The translations under genes and the position numbers were made by a program. A model generated the notes under the pieces. It saw nothing but the letters and a program-made list of their open reading frames with translations, searched no databases and was not told the origin of the DNA. A stretch of 64,000 nucleotides of DNA from Micromonospora sp. WMMA1947 (lineage in GTDB: Bacteria; Actinomycetota; Actinomycetes; Mycobacteriales; Micromonosporaceae), in contig NZ_CP114909.1 in assembly GCF_027497355.1 (NCBI RefSeq), positions 1,178,001 to 1,242,000 on the forward strand, in the 5' to 3' direction. The first letter of the stretch is position 1. Each line of letters starts with the position of its first letter. Shown in pieces: positions 55,752 to 63,964 of the stretch.

Positions 55752-55757
55752 ACGCGC

Positions 55758-56033
55758 TCACGCCTCGGCGATACGCGGACCGCGCGGCACCCAGCCGATG
55801 AACCGGTCCTGGAGCGCGGTGACCGGCACGGAGCGCAGATCCTGCGTCGCCGCGGCGAGGCAGGATCCGAGATAGACGCTCAACGACGCCCGGTCCACCT
55901 GGTACTCGCGCAGCAGGTGATGACGTTTCGTGGCACAGGGCCAGTCGTCACCGCACGAGCCGCAGGTCCAGTCCGGGGTCACCGGCACGTGCTCGCCGTC
56001 GGTACTCCCCGAAACCTCCGCGCCAGGCGTCAT
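55758..56033 (-). CDS. Small cysteine-containing conserved protein
   Basis: This 91-residue soluble protein has WTCGSCGDDWPCATKRHHLL (about residues 22-41), a C-x2-C-x5-C cluster that could bind metal. A helical part follows (VYLGSCLAAATQDLRSVPVT) and then RFIGWVPRGPR. Similar short proteins occur in many actinomycetes, often labelled flavin reductase without support. ATG 56033 has GGAAGGAG upstream with 6-nt spacing. It is divergent from the phosphopantetheinyl transferase gene. Confidence 0.75.
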   Translation of the reverse strand: MTPGAEVSGSTDGEHVPVTPDWTCGSCGDDWPCATKRHHLLREYQVDRASLSVYLGSCLAAATQDLRSVPVTALQDRFIGWVPRGPRIAEA

Positions 56034-56159
56034 CGGCCGCTCCTTCCGAGTCAGGAATGGTGGTGATGGACCGGTTGCCTCCCCGCAACGTTCCTTCAGC
56101 GCCGCGGCACGCCCCACCGTTACGGTACGTTCACCGCGTGTCCCCGTCATCCACCTCTC

Positions 56160-56816
56160 GTGCGTGATCTGCTTCCGGCCGTGGTCGCCGTGGCGGTGGC
56201 CGGGCCGGCCGACTGGGCCGGTGACCTGCTCCCGGCCGAGCTGGCGGCCCTCGGCGAGCGCGCGGTGTCCGGCCGTCGCCGCGACTTCACCGCCGGGCGG
56301 GTCTGCGCCCGCCGGGCACTCGCCGCGCTCGGCCTGCCCGCCACGCCGGTACCCGCCGGCGCCGACCGGGCCCCGATCTGGCCGCGCGGCGTGGTCGGCG
56401 CGATCACCCACACCCGCGACTACTGCGCCGCGGCCGCCGCCCGGGCCGCCGACGTGCGCGCCGTCGGCATCGACGCCGAGCGCCACCGGCCGCTCTCCCC
56501 AGGGGTACGACGAAAGGTGTGCCGCCCCGACGAGGAGGCGGACCTGGCCCGGCTGCCGTCCGGCACGCCCTGGCCGACGGTGCTGTTCAGCGCGAAGGAG
56601 ACCGTCTACAAGGTCTGGCACCCGCTCGTCGGAACGTGGCTGGGCTTCGCCGACGCGCGCGTCACGCTTGACCCGGAGGCGGGCACGTTCCACGCCGAGA
56701 TCGCACCGGCCCGGCTCGCCGCCGCGCCGGTGCCGGATCCGCCGTCAGCGGTGACGGGGCGGTTCGCCGTGGACGACGACCTGGTCCGCACCGCTGCCGT
56801 CCTGCCACACCGATGA
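56160..56816 (+). CDS. 4'-phosphopantetheinyl transferase, EntD/Sfp-like
   Basis: The 218-residue enzyme attaches phosphopantetheine from CoA to carrier-protein serines of polyketide or peptide synthases. GAITHTRDYCAAAAA (about residues 79-93), GIDAERHRPLS (about 101-111, Mg-binding Asp/Glu) and FSAKETVYKVWHPL (about 143-156, W/K-x-E-x-x-x-K) form the signature. Its length and EntD-like N-terminus suggest specificity for siderophore or secondary-metabolite carriers. No synthase genes are in the window, so it is a stand-alone activator. It starts with GTG. Confidence 0.92.
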   Translation: MRDLLPAVVAVAVAGPADWAGDLLPAELAALGERAVSGRRRDFTAGRVCARRALAALGLPATPVPAGADRAPIWPRGVVGAITHTRDYCAAAAARAADVRAVGIDAERHRPLSPGVRRKVCRPDEEADLARLPSGTPWPTVLFSAKETVYKVWHPLVGTWLGFADARVTLDPEAGTFHAEIAPARLAAAPVPDPPSAVTGRFAVDDDLVRTAAVLPHR

Positions 56817-56890
56817 GGCACCACCGGCCGGTTGCCCCCTGCCGGTACCGTCGTTGCGACTGAAAATCCAAAGGCGCCCCTAGGAGTACG

Positions 56891-57940
56891 GTGAGCCACC
56901 CTCAGCCTCCATCCGGGTCACCGGACCCGAACCAGCAGCCGCCGGAACCGCCGACGCAGGCGTTCCCCACCACACCGATGCCGCCGGCGCCGGACAGCCC
57001 GTACGCGCCACCGCCCGTCTCCGGTCCGCCGCAGCCGCCGGTGTCCGGGGCGCCCTATCCGCCGCCGGGCAGCGAGTACCAGCCCCCGGGCGGTACGTAC
57101 CCGCCGCCGGGGTCCGAGTACCAGCCCCCGGGTGGCGCGTACCCGCCGCCGGGTTCCGAGTACCAGCCCCCGGGCGGGACGTACCCGCAGGCGGGGTCCG
57201 GATACCCGCAGGCGGGTGGGGCGTACCAGCCGCCGGGCGCCTATCCGCCTCCGGGCGGTTACCCGCCGCCGGGTGGTGGCGCGTACCCGCCGCCGCCGGG
57301 AGCGCCGTTCGGGCCGCCGGCGAAGAAGTCGAACAAGAACGTCTGGATCACGATCGGCGTCGTCGCCGTGATCCTGCTGCTGCTGTGCTGCGGTGGCGGC
57401 ATCTTCGCCATCTACAGCGGCGCGCAGAAGACGCAGGATGCGATCGACTCGCTGCCCACCCCGGGCGTCACCGAGGGCCAGCCGACCACTGCCGCCCCGA
57501 CGGGTGCGCCCGCCACCACGTCGCCGGGCAACTCCGACGGCAAGACGTTCAACCTGCCGGCCGGCGAGAAACTGTCCGTCAACGACGACCGGGGCACCAT
57601 CGAGATCACCGTCGGCAACTTCCGGACCCGGAACGCCGCCTGCAGTGAGGTCATGCCCGGGCCGAAGAACGGCATGTTCCTGATCGCCGACGTGACCGCC
57701 GAGATCGTCGAGGGCACCGGCTCGATCAACCCGTTCTACTTCACCTGGGTCGCCGCGGACGGCACCGAGGAGAGCGGCATCGGCGGCGCCTTCTCCGGCT
57801 GCGGCAAGCTCATGACCTCGGGCACCAACCTGCCCGCGGGTTCCAAGCGCAGCGGGCAGCTCATCTTCGACGTGAAGGACCAGAACGGCGTCGTCGAGTA
57901 CCGGCACCTCTTCCGTCCCGCCGGTTCCTGGAAGCCCTGA
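56891..57940 (+). CDS. Proline-rich membrane protein with a DUF4352-like domain
   Basis: The 349-residue protein has a cytoplasmic N-terminal half rich in Pro, Gly, Tyr and Gln with a 14-residue repeat (YPPPGSEYQPPGGT, three copies). A membrane helix (VWITIGVVAVILLLLCCGGG) and a Thr/Ala/Pro-rich stalk follow, then an extracytoplasmic beta domain (IEITVGNFRTRNAACSEVMP; MFLIADVTAEIVEGTGSINP) resembling DUF4352/telokin-like proteins. GTG 56891 follows AGGAG by four bases. The exact function is unknown; a membrane-tethered surface sensor is one possibility. Confidence 0.83.
   Translation: MSHPQPPSGSPDPNQQPPEPPTQAFPTTPMPPAPDSPYAPPPVSGPPQPPVSGAPYPPPGSEYQPPGGTYPPPGSEYQPPGGAYPPPGSEYQPPGGTYPQAGSGYPQAGGAYQPPGAYPPPGGYPPPGGGAYPPPPGAPFGPPAKKSNKNVWITIGVVAVILLLLCCGGGIFAIYSGAQKTQDAIDSLPTPGVTEGQPTTAAPTGAPATTSPGNSDGKTFNLPAGEKLSVNDDRGTIEITVGNFRTRNAACSEVMPGPKNGMFLIADVTAEIVEGTGSINPFYFTWVAADGTEESGIGGAFSGCGKLMTSGTNLPAGSKRSGQLIFDVKDQNGVVEYRHLFRPAGSWKP
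57056..57181 (+). repeat. 42-nt in-frame tandem repeat
   Basis: Three copies of a 42-nt unit (57056-57097, 57098-57139, 57140-57181) encode YPPPGSEYQPPGG plus T or A. Differences between copies are almost all synonymous third-base changes. Shorter, decayed units (YPQAG, YPPPGG) follow. Confidence 0.88.
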
Positions 57941-57956
57941 CCCACACGTGACCCCG

Positions 57957-57993
57957 CACGGGGGGCCGGTCCGCAGCGGACCGGCCCCCCGTG
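57957..57993. terminator. Terminator after the proline-rich protein gene
   Basis: A perfect 17-bp stem, CACGGGGGGCCGGTCCG (57957-57973) with CGGACCGGCCCCCCGTG (57977-57993), and a CAG loop. Confidence 0.82.
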
Positions 57994-58069
57994 TCCGTTC
58001 GGACGGCGCCGACAGCCGTTCGGACATTTCCATGGGCGCATCACGGCTCTCGTTCGCCAGGCTCGGAGC

Positions 58070-58786
58070 ATGGCGAACGAGACGACAATTCCCCTGCTGC
58101 CCTGCCGCTCTGTGGACGACGTGGCGCCCTTCTACCAGGCCCTCGGCTTCGAGGTCACGTACCGGCAGGAGCGCCCGAACCCGTACGTGACGCTGCGGCG
58201 GGAGGACCTGCACCTGCACTTCTTCGGGGTGCCACAGTTCGATCCCGCCGACTCGTACGGCTCCTGCCTGGTCCTGGTGGACGATCTGGTCGACATCCAC
58301 AGTGCCTTCGCCGACGGCATGCGTGCCACGTACGGCAAGGTGCTCGTCTCCGGCGTACCCCGGATGACCCGGCCCCGGCCCCGCCGCAACCAGGAGGGCC
58401 ACTTCGGGTTCAGCATCGTCGACCCCGGCGGCAACTGGATCCGGTTCGTCGGCCGGGCCACCCCGCCGGAGACCGACGACAGGGGCGGTCTGGCCCGTAC
58501 GCTGCACAACGCGGTGGTGCAGGGCGACTCGCGCGGCAATCCGGCGCAGGCCGCGCGGATCCTCGACGGCGCGCTGGGCCGCCCGGAGGCCGACGACGAC
58601 CCGGCCGTCCGGGTGGAGGCGCTGGTCTACCGGGCGGAGCTGGCACTGCAACTCGACGAGCCGGAGTCCGCGCGGGAGCTGGTGCGGCAGGCCCGTTCGA
58701 TCCCGCTGGACGACGGCGCGCGCGACGCGCTGGCCGACACCCTGCGGCACGCCGAGGACCTGATCGCCGGCCTGCCACCCGCATGA
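58070..58786 (+). CDS. VOC-domain protein with a C-terminal helical (TPR-like) tail
   Basis: Residues 1-130 or so of 238 form a bleomycin-resistance/glyoxalase fold: IPLLPCRSVDDVAPFYQALG, REDLHLHFFG and HFGFSIVDPGGNWIRFVGRA, which is like the bleomycin-binding group. Residues 140-238 are helical (NAVVQGDSRGNPAQAARILD; ALVYRAELALQLDEPESARE), in the pattern of tetratricopeptide-like hairpins. The combination is unusual. A single VOC unit should dimerise. It could sequester a glycopeptide or act on another ligand; no evidence decides. Confidence 0.87.
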   Translation: MANETTIPLLPCRSVDDVAPFYQALGFEVTYRQERPNPYVTLRREDLHLHFFGVPQFDPADSYGSCLVLVDDLVDIHSAFADGMRATYGKVLVSGVPRMTRPRPRRNQEGHFGFSIVDPGGNWIRFVGRATPPETDDRGGLARTLHNAVVQGDSRGNPAQAARILDGALGRPEADDDPAVRVEALVYRAELALQLDEPESARELVRQARSIPLDDGARDALADTLRHAEDLIAGLPPA

Positions 58787-58884
58787 CGTCAGCCGGGCCG
58801 GTGGCGGCGGTTTGCCGTCCGGGTCAGCGGGGACGCGAGGCGGCAGGCGGCGAGCGCCGCCACGCGACGATCCGGGGAGGCGGC

Positions 58885-59076
58885 ATGAGCGTCGAGCGCG
58901 CGAGGAACGACCTGGAAGACCTGGCCGGTCCGGCCCGGGCCCGGCTCGGTGACCTGAACCAGGACGAACACGCCGAAGCGGACCGGGTACGCGAACAGGA
59001 CGAGATCCGGGGCAAGCGCCCCGGCGAGCACATCCAGGCGGACGCCCGCGACGCCGACGACAACTTCTCCACCTGA
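58885..59076 (+). CDS. Small hydrophilic protein, unknown function
   Basis: The 63-residue protein, highly charged and without cysteine or membrane segment, starts SVERARNDLEDLAGPARARL. It is rich in Asp, Glu, Arg and Ala and looks helical or partly disordered, like small stress proteins. ATG 58885 follows GGGAGG by about four bases, and the reading frame has normal third-position GC. A real gene is likely; the function is unknown. Confidence 0.65.
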   Translation: MSVERARNDLEDLAGPARARLGDLNQDEHAEADRVREQDEIRGKRPGEHIQADARDADDNFST

Positions 59077-59139
59077 CCCGGTGCCGCCAGCGATCTGGCG
59101 TGGAGGAGCGGTGTCGGGGGTGGTTCCTATCCTGGGGCG

Positions 59140-59604
59140 ATGGTTCTCACCGACGTCACCGGGGCCTGGGCCGGCACCAACGGGTTCCGGCTGATGCCCG
59201 CCGATCCGCTCGCCGAGTCGCCGGCCGCGCTCACCGTCGCCACCGCCGCCGGCGGTCACCTGACCACCGTGTCGTACTCGTGGGCCCATCCGGACGACGG
59301 CCCGCAGGACGGTCTGCTGGTGATCGCCGCCGGCGACCGGCCGGGCTCGCTCGTCGCCTGGTGGGGCGACTCGTGGCACCAGCAGCCGACGCCGATGACG
59401 CTCACCGGCACGGCGGGCGGCGCGGCGGCGGTCCAGCTGAGCGCCGGCTACGGCGACGGCTGGGAGTGGCGGGTCGTCCTCGACACCGCCGACCCGGCCC
59501 TGCTGCGGCTACGGATGGAGAACGTCGTCCCCGCGGACCAGGCCGGGCCCGGCACACCGGCCGGGCCCTACCCCGCGATGCTCACCGAGGTGCGCCGGGC
59601 CTGA
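59140..59604 (+). CDS. Conserved hypothetical, lipocalin-like
   Basis: This 154-residue soluble, beta-rich protein has TDVTGAWAGTNGFRLMPADP, LTTVSYSWAHPDDGPQDGLL, LVAWWGDSWHQQPTPMTL and WEWRVVLDTADPALLRLRME. The pattern of a small calycin-like barrel fits heme- or ligand-binding proteins of the DUF1579 kind, but this is only a fold guess. It converges with the alpha/beta hydrolase gene 6 nt away. Confidence 0.72.
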   Translation: MVLTDVTGAWAGTNGFRLMPADPLAESPAALTVATAAGGHLTTVSYSWAHPDDGPQDGLLVIAAGDRPGSLVAWWGDSWHQQPTPMTLTGTAGGAAAVQLSAGYGDGWEWRVVLDTADPALLRLRMENVVPADQAGPGTPAGPYPAMLTEVRRA

Positions 59605-59610
59605 ACTCGA

Positions 59611-60474
59611 TCAGGCGTCGAGGATCTCCCGCAGCCGGCGCGCGAACGCCTCCGGCTGCCCGGCGTAGCCCATCCCCTCGCCGAGGAACCCGCCGTGGTG
59701 GCTGGGGAAGACCGCGGCCTTCCCGCCGAGCAGCTCGGCCGTGGCCACCGACGTGCGTCCGGTGAGGGTGTCCGCCGATTCCTCGCCCACCGCGACGACG
59801 ACCCGGGTACGCGCCGCGCGCAGCGCGTCCACGTCCGGCCGGAAACGGGTGACCGCCGCCGCACGGTCGGAGAGCAGCGGGTCGTCCCGGCTGCCGTCGT
59901 CCTCGGTCGGCATGCCGAACGCGGCCGGGTCGGGCAGCGGCTGGGCGAAGTACTCGTCGGTGAACTCGCCCCGCCACGACGTCATGGCCACGAACGCCGC
60001 CATGCCCGCGCCCCAGCCGCTCTTCTGGTACGCCTCCTGGCAGACGGCCGTGGCTCGGCGGGCAGCCTCGGCGTCGGGCAGCACCTGGATCAGCGGTGGC
60101 TCGTGCGCCACGAGCGTGGCCAGCGCGTCCGGGTACGCGGCCACCAGGGCGAGCGCCGTGACCGCGCCGCCGCTGCTGGCGAACATGTCCACCGGTCCCG
60201 CGCCGAGGGCCTCGATGATGTCGCGTACGTCCCGGGCCTGGACCTCGGGCACGTCGTCGCCGCGGCCGTCCTTGCGGACGCTGCGCCCGAGCCCGCGCGG
60301 GTCGTACGTGACGACGGTGCGGTCCGGGAAGTACGACGCGAGCGTGGTGAAGCCGTCGGCGCACATGGGCTGGCCGATCATGAACAGGGGACGGTGCCCG
60401 GTCTCGGCCGCCGTGGGGGCGTGGACGTCGTAGACGAGGTCGACCTCGGGCGTCTGCAGAGTGAGCGTCTTCAT
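59611..60474 (-). CDS. Alpha/beta hydrolase
   Basis: The 287-residue hydrolase starts MKTLTLQTPEVDLVYDVHAP. The oxyanion region is PLFMIGQPMCADGFTTLASY, the strand motif TYDPRGLGRSVRKDG, and the nucleophile elbow MFASSGGAVTALAL (Ser in A-S-S-G-G, not G-x-S-x-G). The acid lies around VVAVGEESAD and the His in FPSHHGGFLGEG. The A-S-S-G-G elbow is a common variant. It is monocistronic, downstream of a hairpin shared with the cellulase gene. Substrate unknown. Confidence 0.88.
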   Translation of the reverse strand: MKTLTLQTPEVDLVYDVHAPTAAETGHRPLFMIGQPMCADGFTTLASYFPDRTVVTYDPRGLGRSVRKDGRGDDVPEVQARDVRDIIEALGAGPVDMFASSGGAVTALALVAAYPDALATLVAHEPPLIQVLPDAEAARRATAVCQEAYQKSGWGAGMAAFVAMTSWRGEFTDEYFAQPLPDPAAFGMPTEDDGSRDDPLLSDRAAAVTRFRPDVDALRAARTRVVVAVGEESADTLTGRTSVATAELLGGKAAVFPSHHGGFLGEGMGYAGQPEAFARRLREILDA

Positions 60475-60535
60475 GCCTGTGTCGACCGGCGCCGGCCGGA
60501 AAACTCATCGGTCCTGCGGAAACGTGTGCCGGGCG

Positions 60536-60573
60536 CGGCTCGCGGCGGTGTCGACGCCCACCGCCGCGAGCCG
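60536..60573. terminator. Terminator after the cellulase gene
   Basis: A perfect 15-bp stem, CGGCTCGCGGCGGTG (60536-60550) with CACCGCCGCGAGCCG (60559-60573), and an 8-nt loop, 12 nt past the stop. Confidence 0.8.
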
Positions 60574-60584
60574 TGCCGTTGCCG

Positions 60585-62726
60585 TCAGCTCACCGTGCCG
60601 GTGACGGTGCTGCCGGACCTGGTGACGTAGTAGGTCAGCTTCGTGCCGCTCCAGAAGTGGAACGTCAGGGTGACCCGCTGCCCGTCGTTGACCTCGGCGA
60701 AGAACTCCGGCTTCAGCGCGATCGTGTTGCCGGTGTAGTTCGGCGCGAACGTCACGTCGAACTCCTTGTACGAGGTCCAGTTGTGCGGTCCGGCGTTGCT
60801 GCCGTCGGCGTACTTCGCCTCCATCGTGGCGAGCTGGTCGCCGCGGAACTGCGCCGGGAGCGTGAACGCGGCGGTGGTGCCGGTCGCGTTCGACAGCACC
60901 GGCGGGTCGTACGTGATGATGCTGATCCGCCACGGCACACCGGCGGAGAAGCGGGCCTGGAGGTTGGCGTTCACCCCGTACGCGCGGGAGCCGACCAGCC
61001 GGGTCAGCGCCGACGCGGTGAGCGTGAGGGTGCTGCCGGAGACCGTGTAGTCGGTGCCGTTGACCAGGTCGGTGGTGCCCTGCCGCAACCCTTGGAACGT
61101 GGTGCCGTTCAGGTTGAGCGTCAGGCTCTTGGCGGTGATCGAGCCGGTACGCGGCACGTACACCTGGTCGCTGGACGCGGTGCCGGAGCGGGTGGTCCAG
61201 CTCGACTTGATCTGCGCGAACAGCTCCGGGTCCTTCCAGACGAAGGACGTCCGGTCGAAGTGCTGGCCGTTGTCCCAGAGCTGGGTGGTCAGTTTGCGGC
61301 TGCGCGCGTAGTGGCCGAGGAACTCGAAGAACTTCAGCTTCTCGCCCTGCTCGATGGTGCCGGTGTGCCGGTCGAAGCCGAGCAGCCCGTACTCGCCGAT
61401 GATCACCGGGATGTTGCGGGTGACGAAGGCGTTGTAGACGCGGTCGAACTGGTCGGTCAGGTCCTGCTGGACCGTGGCGTCGAACCGGGTGCCCCCGGCG
61501 ACGTTCACGCTGAACGGCCAGTACCCGTAGAAGTGCACGGTGGCGATCAGGTTCGGGTCGTTCAGCGTGTTGAACGTGCTGACCAGCTCGTCCACCCGGG
61601 CCTGCTCGGCGGAGGTGTGCAGGGTCGGCAGCACCAGCAGCCGGGTGGCGTTGTTCCCGCCGGACTGGCGGACGATGCGGTGGAACGAGGTGTTCAGCTC
61701 GTTGAGCAGCGTGGCGTTCTGCGCGTCGCCGGAGCTGCCGGTGAACTGCGGCTCGTTGACGCTCTCGAAGGTCAGCTTCGGCGAGGAGTCCTTGAACGCG
61801 GCGGCGATCTGGGTCCAGAGCGCGTTGTAGCGGTTCAGCACGCCTGTCCGGTCGGTGGGCATCGTGTTGATCCACTGCCACGAGTCGTGGTGGATGTTGA
61901 GCACCACGTAGAAGCCGTCGGCGAGCGCCCAGCCGACCACCTCGCGTACCCGGCTGAGCCAGGCCGCGTCGATCGTGTAGTTCGGCGCGGCGCCGTGGTG
62001 GTTGCTCCAGGTCACCGGGATGCGGATGCTGTTGAAGCCCTGCGCCCGGACGTTGTCGAGCAACGCCTCGGTGACACGCGGGTTGCCCCACGCGGTCTCG
62101 TCCGCGCCGACCGCGTCGAAGGAGTTGCCGAGGTTCCAGCCGGGCTGCATGGCGGCGACAGCGGCCATGGCGTTGCCGGCCGGCGGCGGCGTGGTGGGCG
62201 GCGGCGTGGTGGGCGGCGGGGTGGTCGTGGGCGGTGGCGTGGTGGGCGGCGGGGTGGTCGTGGGCGGTGGCGTGGTGGTCGGCGGCGGGGTGGTCCCGCC
62301 GACACCGCCGGTGCAGGCGACCCCGTTCAGCGAGAACGCGGTGGGCGCGGTGTTGGTGCCGGCCCAGGAGCCGTTGAAGCCGAACGAGACGCTGCCGTTC
62401 GTGGCGATGGCGCCGTTGTAGCCGACGTTCGTGGCGGTGACGTCGGCGCCGGAGGAGGTGACGTCGGCGCTCCACGCCTGGGTGACCCGCTGGCCGGACG
62501 GGAACGTCCAGCGCAGGGTCCAGCCGTTTATCGGGTCACCGAGGTTGGTCACGTCGACGTTCGCGGTGAAACCGCCGGGCCACTGGCTGGCGGTCGTGTA
62601 GTTGACGCGGCAGCCGGCCGCCGCCTGGGCGTTCGTCGCCATCACGGCGGTGCCGGTCACGAGCGTGGCGGCGGTCGCCGCGACCAGGCCGACCCGCAAT
62701 CGGGCGGTACGGGGAGAGCGGAACAT
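60585..62726 (-). CDS. Secreted modular cellulase: CBM2 - GH5 - X2 - CBM46-like
   Basis: The 713-residue protein has a signal peptide (1-36, ATNAQAAA end). A family 2 cellulose-binding module with C39 and C138 follows (37-140; WPGGFTANVDVTNLGDPING), then a Pro/Thr linker (145-182). The GH5 barrel spans about 186-510, with acid/base E325 in SVNEPQF and nucleophile E445 in IIGEYGLLG. An X2-like module (about 520-605; GTTDLVNGTDYTVSGSTLTL) and a C-terminal beta module (605-713) like CBM46 complete it. This layout matches GH5_4 endoglucanases active on cellulose and xyloglucan. It is monocistronic. Confidence 0.92.
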   Translation of the reverse strand: MFRSPRTARLRVGLVAATAATLVTGTAVMATNAQAAAGCRVNYTTASQWPGGFTANVDVTNLGDPINGWTLRWTFPSGQRVTQAWSADVTSSGADVTATNVGYNGAIATNGSVSFGFNGSWAGTNTAPTAFSLNGVACTGGVGGTTPPPTTTPPPTTTPPPTTPPPTTTPPPTTPPPTTPPPAGNAMAAVAAMQPGWNLGNSFDAVGADETAWGNPRVTEALLDNVRAQGFNSIRIPVTWSNHHGAAPNYTIDAAWLSRVREVVGWALADGFYVVLNIHHDSWQWINTMPTDRTGVLNRYNALWTQIAAAFKDSSPKLTFESVNEPQFTGSSGDAQNATLLNELNTSFHRIVRQSGGNNATRLLVLPTLHTSAEQARVDELVSTFNTLNDPNLIATVHFYGYWPFSVNVAGGTRFDATVQQDLTDQFDRVYNAFVTRNIPVIIGEYGLLGFDRHTGTIEQGEKLKFFEFLGHYARSRKLTTQLWDNGQHFDRTSFVWKDPELFAQIKSSWTTRSGTASSDQVYVPRTGSITAKSLTLNLNGTTFQGLRQGTTDLVNGTDYTVSGSTLTLTASALTRLVGSRAYGVNANLQARFSAGVPWRISIITYDPPVLSNATGTTAAFTLPAQFRGDQLATMEAKYADGSNAGPHNWTSYKEFDVTFAPNYTGNTIALKPEFFAEVNDGQRVTLTFHFWSGTKLTYYVTRSGSTVTGTVS

Positions 62727-62793
62727 GGTGGTTCCTTCGTGGTGGGTGGGGGCGCGTGGACGGGGAAGGCGGGGCGCGCACCCGCCCAGCGCG

Positions 62794-62823
62794 AGAGTAA
62801 GTTTGGAATCTAAACATTGTCAA
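62794..62823 (-). promoter_or_regulatory. Probable cellulase promoter with an internal palindrome
   Basis: On the minus strand, TTGACA (62818-62823) and TACTCT (62794-62799) are 18 nt apart, a -35/-10 like pair about 70 nt before the start codon. Between them lies GTTTGGAATCTAAAC (62801-62815), an inverted GTTT/AAAC sequence placed where a repressor would block RNA polymerase. The CebR operator consensus (GAGCGCTC type) is not seen. Confidence 0.5.
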
Positions 62824-62859
62824 TCGGCAGACGTGGATGCGGCAACCCGTCGGGGCCCG

Positions 62860-63870
62860 TCAGGCGGCCGGCGGCGTCTCGACGGTGAGGTGCGCCGACA
62901 GCGCGCGCAGGAAGTCCGGCGCGTCGAAGATCCGCCCGGCCGAGGCGACACCGGTCGCCCGCGTCCGCCCGGTCAGGATCCGGTGGACCGCCTCGACCGC
63001 CAGCGGCGCGCTGATCGCGTAGATGTCCTGCCCGTGCGCCACCACCCGCCGACGGACGTCACCCGACCGCACCACCACGTCGACGGTGAACGTCTGCGCC
63101 GACCGGCCGCGCTCGTCCACAGCGGCCGGAGCGTCCCCGGCGGCCAGATCCCCCGCCGCGTTCGCGGTCATGTAGGTGCACACCTCCGGGATGTCCAGGT
63201 GGCTCGGCACCGTCACCACGTCGGCCATGGTGAACTCCCCGAGCACCGGCCGCACGCCCAGCGGCGCCGGGAACTCCCAGTCCCGCCGGGGCAGGTCGCC
63301 GTCGGCGTACACCAGGCGCCCGCCGGTGAAGCGGACCCGCCGGCCGTCGCGGCGCTCGCGCGAGACGACGCCGGAGGCGACCGTCCCGGCCGTCGGGTGC
63401 CAGCTGCTCAGCCCGTACGCGACGTGCGCCTCGTCGGCCGCCGTCCAGTCCCCCGTCGCGGCGGTGACCAGCAGGTCCCCGAGCCCGCCGAAGAACGCCA
63501 TGGCGGGCACCACAGCGACTCCGGCGGCCTCGGCGCGCTCGGCGTAATCGGCGAACGTGTCCCGGTTCGCCTCGATCTCGGCCGCCACGTCGACGTAGGG
63601 GATCCCGGCCCGCATCGCGGCCTCGATCAGCGGCCCGGCGGTCGAGGCGAACGGTCCGGCGCAGTTGACCACCGCCGTCACCCCGGCCAGCGCCTTGTCC
63701 AGCGTGGCCGGGTCGTCGACCGACGCCACCCGCTGCTCCGTCCCCGGAAACGCCGCCGCCAGCTTCCCGGTGTCACGCCCCACCGGCAGCGGCTCGTACC
63801 CCCGCTCCCGCAGCTCCGCCACCACGAACCGTCCGGTGTGCCCGTACGCCCCGAACACCGCCACCTGCAT
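62860..63870 (-). CDS. Saccharopine dehydrogenase-like NAD(P)-binding oxidoreductase
   Basis: The 336-residue protein opens with a Rossmann motif (VAVFGAYGHTGRFVVAELRE, residues 3-22), and VNCAGPFASTAGPLIEAAMR (about 74-93) is conserved in trans-acting enoyl reductase/saccharopine dehydrogenase-like proteins. The C-terminal half (YGLSSWHPTAGTVASGVVSR) is a substrate or dimer domain. Reaction unknown. ATG 63870 follows GAGGGGGAG; a longer frame to 63990 would run into the divergent gene. Confidence 0.88.
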   Translation of the reverse strand: MQVAVFGAYGHTGRFVVAELRERGYEPLPVGRDTGKLAAAFPGTEQRVASVDDPATLDKALAGVTAVVNCAGPFASTAGPLIEAAMRAGIPYVDVAAEIEANRDTFADYAERAEAAGVAVVPAMAFFGGLGDLLVTAATGDWTAADEAHVAYGLSSWHPTAGTVASGVVSRERRDGRRVRFTGGRLVYADGDLPRRDWEFPAPLGVRPVLGEFTMADVVTVPSHLDIPEVCTYMTANAAGDLAAGDAPAAVDERGRSAQTFTVDVVVRSGDVRRRVVAHGQDIYAISAPLAVEAVHRILTGRTRATGVASAGRIFDAPDFLRALSAHLTVETPPAA

Positions 63871-63964
63871 GACACTCCCCCTCGAAGATCGACTGGAATG
63901 ATCCTCGCCGGGATCCGAGGGCCGGGCCAGTGTCGCAAACGCCAATGCCCGTACAGTTTCGGAC

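Noticed and set aside
56160..56816. Edge of a polyketide or peptide biosynthetic cluster
   Set aside because: The phosphopantetheinyl transferase stands alone; no synthase, carrier protein or tailoring genes lie within the window.
57056..57181. Possible CRISPR-like direct repeats
   Set aside because: Units are contiguous with no spacers, in frame, and code for a proline-rich peptide.
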